Shown here: positions 8,600-17,182 of the stretch, one piece after another
How positions within the stretch are numbered: position 1 is the stretch's first letter
How the letters are laid out: every line of letters starts with the position of its first letter
Assembly: GCA_002717145.1 (NCBI GenBank)
Contig: PBCP01000108.1
Coordinates: 1 to 37,716, forward strand
Source of the DNA: Planctomycetaceae bacterium
Lineage (GTDB): Bacteria > Planctomycetota > Planctomycetia > Pirellulales > Pirellulaceae
Length of the DNA stretch: 37,716 bases
Reading direction: 5' to 3'
The notes under the pieces: model-generated
Told to the model about the DNA's origin: nothing
The model's database searches: none
The model's input: only the letters and a program-made list of their open reading frames with translations
Made by a program: the position numbers and the translations under genes

Positions 8600-9915
8600 C
8601 TATCCTAACAGTGGTTTGATAACGCGTGCTGTGTCTGGAGTAATGCGAACGGGCCGTCCGTCAGAAGTCTGAAGCTCATGTGCTGGGTCTATCCCTAGTA
8701 GAGTAAATACAGTCGCGGTGATGTCTGCCGGTGTTACGGGGTTGTCGTGTGGAAATTCGCCCAGTGCATTACTATTTCCATATACCTGTCCACCGGCCAC
8801 ACCCCCGCCGGCCATGGCGAGACTAAAGACGCGAGGCCAATGATCACGCCCGCCATTGGCATTGACTTTGGGCGTTCGCCCGAACTCACCCATGACAAGG
8901 ACTAGCGTGTCCTGCAGCATACCTTTTCTTTAAGGTCAGTGATTAAAGCTGAGAACGCCTTATCAAATGACGGTAACTTGGCGTTCCGGTCTGTAGCAAA
9001 ACGTTTTTTAAGTGTGTCGATGTTGTTGTGTGTATCCCAACCCGGGCTGTTCACCGTAACAAACGGTACACCGCGTTGAACGAGTCGACGGGCCAATAAG
9101 CAGCTTTGCCCAATGGGGTCGCTCATACCATAACGGTTGCGTATCTCCTGTGGTTCATCCGTAAGATCAAAGGCTGCTTTAGCATCGTCCGACGCCAGTA
9201 AACTAAAAGCCCTTTCCAAATCAGGGTCTAATGCGTTGACGCTGGCATCCTTTTTCGAAGCAAATTGATCAAAGGCATTGACAATCTTTTTACGCCGATT
9301 GAGCCGTGCTAGATTTAACCCACGATAATAATTTAGGTCTCGCACCTTAAAATCTGGCCTTTGGGGATTGCCGCCTACGGCGAAAGGCTGAGTGGAGGCA
9401 GAAAGGAAGCCGTTGGCCGTGATATTATTTGAAAATCGAGGAATCGCGATATTGGGAGGAAGGACTCCCCGCTGGTCCCGTATTTGGGCGACCGTGGAGC
9501 AAATCGCCGGGTATTCGAGTGCCGGAGTTGGTTGGTACCCTGTCAGTAGATAATGCGTACCGAAATTATGCTCACCCAGAGGAGAAGTAACGGATCTAAC
9601 TAATGCCACTTCCTCCATGATATTTGCTGTTTGCGACAGACATTCATTCAATCGAACGCCCGGAATCGTGGTGGAGATCGAATCCATAGGACCGCGAACT
9701 TCAACGGGGGCATCAGGCTTCGGGTCGAACATCTCAAGATGGCTGGGCCCACCTTCTAACCATAGCAATATGCAACGCCTGTCTTGAGGGCTGGCATTTG
9801 CGGATCGTGCGGCCAGTATTTTTGGCAGATCCAAGCCAAAGGCTGTTAATCCACCCAAACAGATGGCGTTACGCCTGGAAATCCGTGAATGAGGGATGGA
9901 ATTAGATAATTTCAT
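8600..9915 (-). pseudogene. DUF1501 protein, interrupted by a -1 frameshift
   Basis: Two overlapping frames, 9915-8902 and 8920-8600, together cover a complete DUF1501 protein (about 438 residues if repaired). The first has a Tat signal ('SRRNAICLGG') and the motifs 'CILLWLEGGPSHLEMFDPKP' and 'PFVTVNSPGWDTH', then runs out of register after 'ITDLKEK'. The second resumes with 'MLQDTLVLVMGEFGRTPKVN' and 'GRDHW'. Adding one base in the GAAAAGG run (8922-8928) joins them as 'DLKEKGMLQDTLV', the family consensus. DUF1501 is an alkaline-phosphatase/sulfatase-fold family, mostly exported, of unknown function. It is third in the 13246-7591 operon. A sequencing indel, true decay or frameshifting are all possible. 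Confidence 0.85.
8922..8928 (-). other. Frameshift site in the DUF1501 gene
   Basis: On the coding strand the run reads GAAAAGG. One extra A or G, or a -1 slip on AAG, restores the reading frame with the family-consensus sequence 'KGML'. Confidence 0.75.
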
Positions 9916-9944
9916 AAGTCTGCCTTACTTAGGCGATCGATGCA

Positions 9945-11036
9945 TTAGTCGTTTTTTTCTGTTGATGGGGTGCCGTACAGGCGAGCCCACTTGAAAAGAT
10001 GATATTGGGAACGTTCTGTACCATAATTTTCCAGCTTACCGCCATCGATAATTCGTTTAGCGATACCTCCGATATTTGATGCTGCTGCCTTATTCTTTTC
10101 GAGCAACATGTCGACACGCTTGGCAGCAGCGTCAATTTCCTCATCACTGGCGTCTTTGTTAATGACGGGGGCAAGCAAGGACCTTACATCTACACCCCCG
10201 GTATTTGCACGATCATTGGCGGCTTTCTTAGTGCGGTCACCATAGGATGCGACGAGCCACTCCCGCATGTCGACAGGCTTTGCTTTTAAGACTTCGCTTA
10301 TAGCTCCAAGCACGTGTGGGTCAGGGGTAAGCATACCTTGAGGAAAGGGGAAGTTGTACAAGACTTCGCCGTCATTGGCTACGATAATTGTCATGCTGAC
10401 ATTACGATTTAGTCCGTAACTTCCGGGGCCATCACGACCGTCATTTGAAATTCCTATAGTCGGTTTACCGGCAACATATTGCCCATAACGCCGTGCATTT
10501 TCATTTAGTTTGTTTTTGTCATCCCCTAGATAGACGACAGTGGCATTGAGTTTTTTCTCAGACTTCTCGTTGATGGTGCTGACGAATCTGAGCAGGCCGA
10601 TTAAACCGCGCACGGAGGAACCATATTGATCAGACATGATAATGAGCTGAGCGCCTGTGTTTTCGCCAAGAGCGTTTATCGTTTTCCCATCCTGATCACC
10701 ACCAACAGCAGAAACAGCTAACTTTGGTAGTCGCTCACCAGCCTGAGGTCCTGAGAAAATCTCTTTTTCACCCTCAATCTTGAAATCTTTCGGATCACGG
10801 ATGGAAAACGTCTGTTTGTATTGACTGTCTCGATCAGTTTGAGCCGGCCTTGCAGCTAATGCTCTTCGAGCGTTGGCTGCTTCTTCAGGTGATAGTTTTC
10901 CATCTCCGTCCTTGTCAAAACGCTTTATAATCTGCTCGCGCTGCTGTGCCTCGGGCCGTTCTTTCGGTTGTTCTTGCCCTTGGGCAAGTAGTAGCTGAGT
11001 GGAAAAGAATGTAGTTAGTAAGATATATGATTTCAT
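9945..11036 (-). CDS. Exported EF-hand/thioredoxin-fold protein lacking cysteines
   Basis: A 363-residue protein with a signal peptide ('MKSYILLTTFFSTQLLLAQG') and one EF-hand loop 'DKDGDGKLSPEE' (residues 41-52). A redoxin-like domain follows from about 90: 'AGERLPKLAVSAVGGDQDGK' precedes strands of a thioredoxin fold. Where redox-active family members carry a CxxC this protein reads 'SDQYGSSVRG', and there is no cysteine anywhere in it. Thiol-disulfide exchange is therefore excluded; a structural or binding role is more likely. It is the second gene of the operon, 35 bases after the PSCyt2/PSD1 gene and 29 before the DUF1501 gene. Confidence 0.75.
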   Translation of the reverse strand: MKSYILLTTFFSTQLLLAQGQEQPKERPEAQQREQIIKRFDKDGDGKLSPEEAANARRALAARPAQTDRDSQYKQTFSIRDPKDFKIEGEKEIFSGPQAGERLPKLAVSAVGGDQDGKTINALGENTGAQLIIMSDQYGSSVRGLIGLLRFVSTINEKSEKKLNATVVYLGDDKNKLNENARRYGQYVAGKPTIGISNDGRDGPGSYGLNRNVSMTIIVANDGEVLYNFPFPQGMLTPDPHVLGAISEVLKAKPVDMREWLVASYGDRTKKAANDRANTGGVDVRSLLAPVINKDASDEEIDAAAKRVDMLLEKNKAAASNIGGIAKRIIDGGKLENYGTERSQYHLFKWARLYGTPSTEKND

Positions 11037-11071
11037 GACTGCAAATCCAATTTATGTCTTTAGGCTGTAGG

Positions 11072-13246
11072 CTAGTGGTTGGTGGTGAAGTCTCTGGAGG
11101 AAAGTAGACCCCATACGAAGTCTTCTAGAAACGGCTGGAGGCTATCCTCGGTTATATGCTGTTTCAATTGTACATTCCAGAATGCGGTTTCCTGTTTGGT
11201 TGGATATCTCGAAAATGCTGTCAGATAGTATTCTGTAATGATATCCATCGGGGATGTCTCGGAATTAAGCAATTCTGCTAAACGGCCTTTATTGCGGTCG
11301 ATCCGTCCATTTAAGAATTCGCCGTTAAAAAAGTGTAACGTCCGAGTAAGACGGCTAGGTCCGTTAGTAGCTGTTTCACAGGATTCATCCCGTCCACAGC
11401 GTCCCAGAATATCCAGAGTACGCGATGTGAGGGTGGGATTCCTGAGTTCCAGTGCCCGTGTGCCAAAGGGCTCTTCCCCGTATTGTTCTGGAATTCCAAG
11501 TACATCGGAGACGGCATCGGCATGAACAGCCGGATGGAGGGGAACTCTAAAGGCGTGAGAATAAAACTGGCTGTCATATTGATTCGATTGATTTGCGTGA
11601 GCGCTACGTTGATACGCAGCGCTGTTTGCGATGACTGATAATATATGTTTTATATCGTAATTAGACGAGACGAATTCATCAGCAAGAGCCTTTATTAGAA
11701 AAGGGTGGGTTGCCGGATTTGTTGACCGAAAATCATCTACCGGCTCAACGAGTCCCCGTCCCATCATTTGCTTCCACAGTCGATTCGTAATTGCCTGTGC
11801 GAAATATTGATTGTTTTCATGAGTGAGCCATGTTGTAAATTCCCGGCGAGGATCACGAGTCGTGGACTTAATTGCCAGGCCTGCAGGAATCTTAGCTACG
11901 GCAGGCTCGAGTGTTAGTGGATGGATCGTGGTGCCGGCGGGATTGACCGTCACTGTTTGGCTGATATTTAATTTGGCAAAAATAGCAGCGAGCCCATGAT
12001 AATCGTCCTGAGTCCAGTGATCCAAAGGGTGGTTATGGCAATTTGCACAACGCAACCGAGTTCCCATCAATAACTCACTGGTGAATTCAGCCTGTTGCCT
12101 GGCATCCGGCATGGTTCGGTAATAGTTGGCGGGTCCAATCTCAAACGCATCACCGTCCGCTAGAAGTAACTCAGTGACGAGCGTCTTGTAGTTGATATTT
12201 TCAGAGATTCGTGAAGAAAGCCAGGAGAAGTAGGCGTTGGCACCCTCACCCCCAAGACGCTGTGGGCTTATACGCAACAATTCCGAAAAGTAATAGGTCC
12301 AGTAGGTATTAAAACCCTGTGAAGCTAAAAGTGAATCAATCAGATTAGACCGCTTGTCTCGCTCCGAAGAAGCAATGAAATTCCGCGTTTGTTGAGAAGT
12401 TGGAAGTCTACCTGTCAGGTCGAGATAAATTCGTCTTATGAATTGACCGTCATCGCATTGCGGTGACGGCATGATACGAAGTGTCGCTAAAGCCTTGTTA
12501 ATCTCTGTGTCTATGAAATTGTTAATAGGTGGAGCTGGAATGCTCCGGGTTGACGTGTTCAGTGGTACGAGGATTTCCAGGGGTTTAACCTTCGTGAGGT
12601 ATCGTACCGAGACTATATGGCGCCCACGGCGTTGGATGGTCAAACTCGCAGATTTAGTGTTCGTTTGCACAGCTGATGTATCTTCCGGTTGCAAAACAGC
12701 CCATTTAGTGACATCGCGAGTAGAACCATCTTTATAGCTGGCAGTCACTTGAACCAGGTGACTGGAGGAGGTGTCTTCGGTGTAGATTTTTTCAGGCTTA
12801 AGATTTATGGCAACGAGATCACGAAAGCTAGTTTGTTTTGCGCCCTGGGAAATCCAGGACTTAAGCAATCTCGCCTCTTCTGAATCCATATCGAACAGGG
12901 TCCCGCCTTCATGAGCAATATGTTCAGTCGGTTTTAAGACGAGGAGGCTTTCAGCTGGATGGGCAAGGTTAATACGGCGTCCCTGTAAGTGATGAACGAG
13001 CGAATCATAGTCTGCAGCCGGGTTTCCTCCATAAAGACTAAGTTTAAAACCGCCACGCCCAATGGCAGCGCCGTGGCATGCACCTGCGTTACAACCGGAT
13101 TTTGTAAAGATTGCAACGATGTCATTTTCAAAATCTACAGGTGTCTCGGCTGCGCTTATGGTTGTGGCCAATAGCACAACACAAACACATGCCTTCAGCA
13201 ATATGGATAAAAGCGATGCCCGATTAGTGTAGAGTGTCGAATACAT
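11072..13246 (-). CDS. PSCyt2/PSD1 (DUF1549/DUF1553) planctomycete cytochrome-like protein
   Basis: A 724-residue protein with an N-terminal signal segment (residues about 12-32). Near residue 52 it has 'CNAGACHG', a CX4CH variant of the c-heme motif known from planctomycete proteins of this type. A bacterial Ig-like stretch follows ('VQVTASYKDGSTRDVTKWA'), then DUF1549 with a canonical CANCH (Cys about 400; 'CANCHNHPLDHWTQDDY'). DUF1553 completes it ('FTTWLTHENNQYFAQAITNR', 'WKQMMGRGLVEPVDDF'). It is predicted to be periplasmic or surface-exposed; the heme role is inferred from motifs only. It heads the minus-strand operon PSCyt2/PSD1, EF-hand/Trx, DUF1501, WD40. Confidence 0.9.
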   Translation of the reverse strand: MYSTLYTNRASLLSILLKACVCVVLLATTISAAETPVDFENDIVAIFTKSGCNAGACHGAAIGRGGFKLSLYGGNPAADYDSLVHHLQGRRINLAHPAESLLVLKPTEHIAHEGGTLFDMDSEEARLLKSWISQGAKQTSFRDLVAINLKPEKIYTEDTSSSHLVQVTASYKDGSTRDVTKWAVLQPEDTSAVQTNTKSASLTIQRRGRHIVSVRYLTKVKPLEILVPLNTSTRSIPAPPINNFIDTEINKALATLRIMPSPQCDDGQFIRRIYLDLTGRLPTSQQTRNFIASSERDKRSNLIDSLLASQGFNTYWTYYFSELLRISPQRLGGEGANAYFSWLSSRISENINYKTLVTELLLADGDAFEIGPANYYRTMPDARQQAEFTSELLMGTRLRCANCHNHPLDHWTQDDYHGLAAIFAKLNISQTVTVNPAGTTIHPLTLEPAVAKIPAGLAIKSTTRDPRREFTTWLTHENNQYFAQAITNRLWKQMMGRGLVEPVDDFRSTNPATHPFLIKALADEFVSSNYDIKHILSVIANSAAYQRSAHANQSNQYDSQFYSHAFRVPLHPAVHADAVSDVLGIPEQYGEEPFGTRALELRNPTLTSRTLDILGRCGRDESCETATNGPSRLTRTLHFFNGEFLNGRIDRNKGRLAELLNSETSPMDIITEYYLTAFSRYPTKQETAFWNVQLKQHITEDSLQPFLEDFVWGLLSSRDFTTNH

Positions 13247-13419
13247 ATCTCTATATTACTCTGTTGGGAAGTGGTGGATACAGAGTGAAACACTCAAAAA
13301 CACCGTGCGATTAGGGCCAAAGCTAAAAAAGTGTAGTAACCTCCTGCGTCTTTTCACTAGAATAGGAATATTGATGAATAAATTATGGTTATAAAATCAT
13401 CCTACGTACTGAGATCTGC

Positions 13420-14790
13420 ATGGCTCGCTCAACTAGACGAACGTTTCTTCAATCGGCGGTTATGGCCGGAGGGCTGCGTCTTAATCTTGACCAGGTCGTG
13501 CAGGCTAGGGAAGCGACTGGAAACGCGAATAAGGATACAGCCGTTATCCAGGTTTGGTTAGGTGGAGGGCCATCTCAGTTTGAAACATTTGACCCTAAAC
13601 CAGATTCACCTATCGAAATCCGTGGACCTTACGGAACAATCCCCACCTTGCACAGCGGCATACGTTTTTGTGAAACAATGCCTCGGACAGCTAAAGTAGT
13701 CGATCGTGCCGCCATCCTGCGTAGTATTGCCCATGGTGAGAATGGCCACTTTGTCGCGGCACATTGGTTATCCACGGGTTACCGCGGTATGAACAACCAA
13801 GCATCGCATCCGTCTGCAGGGGCTCTAGCATCACGTTTTCTTGGCCCTCGCGTTCAGGGAATGCCTCCTTATGTACTTTTGTCAGAAGAGCAAACCCGCA
13901 ATCCGAATATTGGTGAGGTAATGGGAGCGGGGTATCTGGGCACAGGTCACGGTGCATTTACTGTTCTTCAGGATCCCTTTGTAGACAGTTACCGGCAGGA
14001 TTTACTCGCAAATGCGACATCTAATCTAAAACTGGCAGACGATGTCACGATCGATCGTGTAGATGATCGGCGATCATTGCTTCATCGCCTCGATACGCTG
14101 TCGCGAGCGATTGATAATTCAAGATCCATGGACGGTCTCGATCGTTTCAGTCATGTTGCGTTGGATATGGTCACGAGCGGAAAAGCGCGAAATGCGTTTG
14201 ATTTGTCGCAGGAACCTGAACATATTCGAACACTATACGGGAGTCATCGTTGGGGACAGTCAGGACTGCTTGCGCGCCGTCTTGTGGAAGCTGGAGTGTC
14301 GTTTGTTACCATCAATACGGCACCTGATTCCCTCTGTTGGGATTGGCATCTCAATATCGTCAATGACAAACGTCCTGCCGATGGTTCCATGGGCCCTAGC
14401 CGCGGAATGGATCTGTCCGGCCCACCACTGGACCAAATGGTGTCGGCTTTAGTCACTGACATTTATCAGCGTGGTCTCGATAAGAAAGTTATGCTTGTCG
14501 TGTGGGGCGAATTTGGACGCACACCCCGAATAAATAAGACGGGCGGTCGTGATCACTGGGGTCCATTGATGAGTATTCTAATGGCTGGGGGCGGAATCAA
14601 GGTAAATCAGGTGTTGGGAGCATCCAATTCCCGAGGTGAGACGCCTGTTGATATGCCCATCCATCCTAATGATGTTTTGGCGACAATGTATAGGCATTTG
14701 GGCATACAGCCAAATTGGCATACGATGACGCGAGAGGGGCGTCCGATTCCTGTACTGACTAACGGAAAACCCATAGCTGAGTTGTTATAA
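13420..14790 (+). CDS. DUF1501 protein with Tat-like signal
   Basis: A 456-residue, apparently intact DUF1501 protein. It starts 'MARSTRRTFLQSAVMAGG', a twin-arginine signal, followed by 'IQVWLGGGPSQFETFDPKP', 'FVTINTAPDSLCWDWH', 'VVWGEFGRTPRIN' and 'GGRDHWGP', all family landmarks. It is transcribed divergently from the 13246 operon, with 173 bases between the starts. It ends three bases from the convergent esterase gene. Unlike the other three DUF1501 genes in the window it has no PSCyt/PSD partner in its own transcription unit; pairing with the divergent operon is plausible. Function is unknown. Confidence 0.9.
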   Translation: MARSTRRTFLQSAVMAGGLRLNLDQVVQAREATGNANKDTAVIQVWLGGGPSQFETFDPKPDSPIEIRGPYGTIPTLHSGIRFCETMPRTAKVVDRAAILRSIAHGENGHFVAAHWLSTGYRGMNNQASHPSAGALASRFLGPRVQGMPPYVLLSEEQTRNPNIGEVMGAGYLGTGHGAFTVLQDPFVDSYRQDLLANATSNLKLADDVTIDRVDDRRSLLHRLDTLSRAIDNSRSMDGLDRFSHVALDMVTSGKARNAFDLSQEPEHIRTLYGSHRWGQSGLLARRLVEAGVSFVTINTAPDSLCWDWHLNIVNDKRPADGSMGPSRGMDLSGPPLDQMVSALVTDIYQRGLDKKVMLVVWGEFGRTPRINKTGGRDHWGPLMSILMAGGGIKVNQVLGASNSRGETPVDMPIHPNDVLATMYRHLGIQPNWHTMTREGRPIPVLTNGKPIAELL

Positions 14791-14793
14791 ACC

Positions 14794-15711
14794 TCAGTCC
14801 TCGTTTCTTAATTCATGGATTGCTCTGGCGAACTGCCTTCCCAAGTCAATGTAAGACTCCGTGTCGTAATGCCAGGGATCGGAATAGCCATACATGTCTG
14901 TTGATTTGATGAGTCTTGCATTAGAATCTGAATCACAAAAGACCTTTTGCTGACTACGTAGTATTTCGCCGAATTGCCAAACCGGGGTTCCGCTCTTTTT
15001 GGAATCGGAAATGCGTCCTATTGCTATCGGTAGATCATCAGTACGCAAGGCCGCTCTGGTTAAGTCCATAAGACGTTTTAAGTTATTGGCATAGTTTTTT
15101 GCCGCTGTTTCGAATCCGGCATCGCTCTCTCCCTGCATCCACAAAATGCCTGACGGAATAAGGCGATCGTTTTCACCGTCGCCGTCGATATCGCGGGCTG
15201 ACAACGCATTGCGTAATGTCGCGAGAAAATGATCATATTGGTTTATTCCTTTACCTTTTCCTTCGCCATCCTCAAAATCAGGATCCCAGCAACCAAAATA
15301 TCGTGCTGCTTCGATTGCGATGGATGTGCCTCCGCGGGAGTATTTTATGAGGGCCACGTTCTCGTTTGGACGTAATTTACGTAACTCAGCCGCAAACGAC
15401 AATTCACACCCAAATCTTGTTCCGTAGTGATTGGCCTGACCATCTGAACGGAAGTCAGCCCCGTGCCCCGGACGTAAGGGCCTCCAAATACCAAGGCCTT
15501 TTGCTGGTTTCCCATCTTCCGTTGAAGAGCCCTGGAAGATCATCACAGACTCTTGTGGAGAAGTGAACTGCTGTGGTAATTGGTCGACGAGTCCATACCC
15601 GTCCATATTGGATTGCCCACCTAGATAATAGAGATGATAGTCGGCTGCGTGTGTTATACCGGGGATGAAGATGACCGCAGTTAGCAAGAGTTTTTGAATC
15701 GGAGAATACAT
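14794..15711 (-). CDS. Secreted SASA-domain carbohydrate acetylesterase
   Basis: A 305-residue protein with a signal peptide (residues 1-22). 'YYLGGQSNMDGYG' holds the nucleophile serine block (Ser about 34) of the sialate-O-acetylesterase/CE6-like SGNH fold. The glycine block 'YSRGGTSIAIE' and 'GILWMQGESDA' follow. 'GDGENDR' resembles an inserted calcium-binding loop. Relatives deacetylate sialic acids or acetylated xylans; the substrate here is unknown. The gene converges on the DUF1501 gene with only three bases between the stops, and no terminator hairpin is evident between them. Confidence 0.85.
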   Translation of the reverse strand: MYSPIQKLLLTAVIFIPGITHAADYHLYYLGGQSNMDGYGLVDQLPQQFTSPQESVMIFQGSSTEDGKPAKGLGIWRPLRPGHGADFRSDGQANHYGTRFGCELSFAAELRKLRPNENVALIKYSRGGTSIAIEAARYFGCWDPDFEDGEGKGKGINQYDHFLATLRNALSARDIDGDGENDRLIPSGILWMQGESDAGFETAAKNYANNLKRLMDLTRAALRTDDLPIAIGRISDSKKSGTPVWQFGEILRSQQKVFCDSDSNARLIKSTDMYGYSDPWHYDTESYIDLGRQFARAIHELRNED

Positions 15712-15779
15712 GATGCGGTTGGTTTTTGAGTAAAATGGGTTGAATTAGAACGTGGATTAATTACGGCATTTTACGGAAT

Positions 15780-16553
15780 ATGAATACGACCGAAAACATA
15801 GCTAAGTCATTTTATGAGTTTCATAGAACTGGTCAATTCGTTCCGGCTATTCAGGATATTTCCGTTTTATCGATGGCTGAAGCGTATGAATGTCAACGCA
15901 TTTATCAAGCTATGGCAATAGCTGAGGGAGATTGCCCTATAGGCTATAAAGTTGGCTGTACGAGTGCTGCCATCCGTAAGCAATTCGGCTTCGACGAGCC
16001 GATTTGCGGTCGCCTAATGAAGTCCGGCCTTGTGGAAGAAGATGAACTGTTGAAGGCAAATGATTATTACTCACTAGCTATTGAACCGGAGTTCGTTATA
16101 AGAATTGGACGCGATTTAAGCGACGAGGACGCAAGCGAGTCCAAGTTACTGGATGCCATTGAATGTGTTCAACCAGGAATCGAACTACACCACTATGTTT
16201 ACCAGTATCCTAAGCCAACGCGGCAGGAATTGATTTGCTCGAATGGAATTCATGCCGGGCAGGTGATTGGAAAGAAGAAGGTAGCCGCTCACGAAATTCA
16301 TTGGGAATTGGAGGGCGTTGCAGTACATGTAAACGGTGCGCTAGTTGCTTCGGGTGTGGCAGCGGACATCATGAATGGGCCATTAAACTCTCTACGTTTT
16401 CTTATCGGCCATCTAGCAAGTAGAGGTCAAGTGTTGAGAGCTGGTGAAATAGTTATCCCCGGTTCTGCGACTGCTTTGATACCGGTCGTGTCAGGCGATA
16501 CAGTCTCTTGCAGTTTTACGAATATCGGCGAAGTCACCGCCGCGTTTACTTAA
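15780..16553 (+). CDS. 2-keto-4-pentenoate hydratase-like (FAH superfamily) protein
   Basis: A 257-residue protein close in length to MhpD/2-oxopent-4-enoate hydratases. Visible hallmarks are 'IGYKVGCTS', the metal-binding 'IEPEFVIRIGRDL', 'CVQPGIELHH' and a closing 'GEIVIPGSATALIPVVSGDTV'. Family enzymes hydrate 2-hydroxypentadienoates in aromatic meta-cleavage or decarboxylate related oxo-acids, using Mg2+ in the cytoplasm. No other meta-pathway gene is present, so the substrate is open. There is no signal peptide. The gene is isolated: a divergent esterase lies upstream and about 630 bases without an intact gene lie downstream. Confidence 0.85.
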   Translation: MNTTENIAKSFYEFHRTGQFVPAIQDISVLSMAEAYECQRIYQAMAIAEGDCPIGYKVGCTSAAIRKQFGFDEPICGRLMKSGLVEEDELLKANDYYSLAIEPEFVIRIGRDLSDEDASESKLLDAIECVQPGIELHHYVYQYPKPTRQELICSNGIHAGQVIGKKKVAAHEIHWELEGVAVHVNGALVASGVAADIMNGPLNSLRFLIGHLASRGQVLRAGEIVIPGSATALIPVVSGDTVSCSFTNIGEVTAAFT

Positions 16554-16603
16554 ATGGGTTTTCCCCCTGTTTCTTCGGCGGTCATTACCCTTACGTACTC
16601 AGC

Positions 16604-16615
16604 GTGAACGTTCAC
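16604..16615. repeat. Perfect 12-bp palindrome GTGAACGTTCAC
   Basis: GTGAAC is immediately followed by its reverse complement GTTCAC, 51 bases after the hydratase stop. Its form suits a dimeric regulator's site, but no gene starts close by in either direction. Confidence 0.3.
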
Positions 16616-16627
16616 TTGCTCACGAGT

Positions 16628-16771
16628 TTAAGGGTGGCCAACCGTGATTGGGCCCTTGTTCGTTTTCCAGACGATCCGAGTTGAGCCTTCGCCAGCTCGA
16701 ACCAGATGGTATTCGAAGACGATAAGTTTACCACCGAATTGATCGTTCTCAAGTCGGAGCTTACTTAACTC
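16628..16771 (-). pseudogene. Possible gene remnant (47 codons, no start)
   Basis: The minus-strand frame from 16771 to the TAA at 16628-16630 reads as plausible beta-rich protein, for example 'GGKLIVFEYHLVRAGEGSTR' and then 'VWKTNKGPITVGHP'. There is no ATG, GTG or TTG in a starting position, and a TAG (16772-16774) blocks it upstream. It could be the C-terminus of a degraded gene or chance; the family is not recognised. Confidence 0.2.
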
Positions 16772-17047
16772 CTAGATTGGTGCTGTCTTGTTTGCCTGTA
16801 ATACGTCCGCTACAGACGATTAAACCACGGCGAGAATGGCTAATACTAAAACAGCAGAACCGATTTTTTATTGATACCGTTGGTTTATCATGGTTGTATC
16901 TTTTGCTAAGGAGAACAAACTCGTACGGCGACCGATGTCGCTGTAACGAAATTTTGTTCACAGCCGTCCAGATCAGACCTACAGGCGTACTAAATGCAGG
17001 TTCATTTTAACCGTAATCAGATATCTCATTGTGCTCTTTGTTATACA

Positions 17048-17079
17048 GTTAGTTGCCGAATAACTAACATGTCTTTTTT
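17048..17079 (+). terminator. AT-rich hairpin with T-run, possible terminator
   Basis: GTTAGTT (17048-17054) pairs with AACTAAC (17062-17068) around a seven-base loop; TTTTTT follows at 17074-17079. The stem is GC-poor, and the nearest plus-strand gene ends about 500 bases upstream, so the assignment is weak. Confidence 0.3.
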
Positions 17080-17182
17080 GTCGCAAAATTCCAAGCCGTG
17101 CAGTGGGGTACGAGAGGCAGTTGAGTGGATGTAGCCTGGATTTGAACGGCCTAAATCGTTAGTAGAGAGAGTTTAAGGCCGG

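Larger units (their letters stand above)
16554..17182. other. Gene-free interval with possible decayed sequence
   Basis: These 629 bases hold no convincing intact gene; short frames on both strands lack start signals and family motifs. What can be seen is a perfect 12-bp palindrome (16604-16615), a 47-codon open stretch with protein-like composition on the minus strand (16628-16771), and a terminator-like hairpin with a T-run (17048-17079). The interval may be the remains of a lost gene. Confidence 0.5.

Noticed and set aside
13371..13396. TTGATG...TAAAAT as a promoter for the DUF1501 gene at 13420
   Set aside because: Spacing between the hexamers is 15 bases and both deviate from consensus in an AT-rich stretch.
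17120..17160. GTTCAAATCC on the minus strand, resembling a tRNA T-loop
   Set aside because: No acceptor, D or anticodon arms can be folded around it and the flanking five-base stem does not pair.
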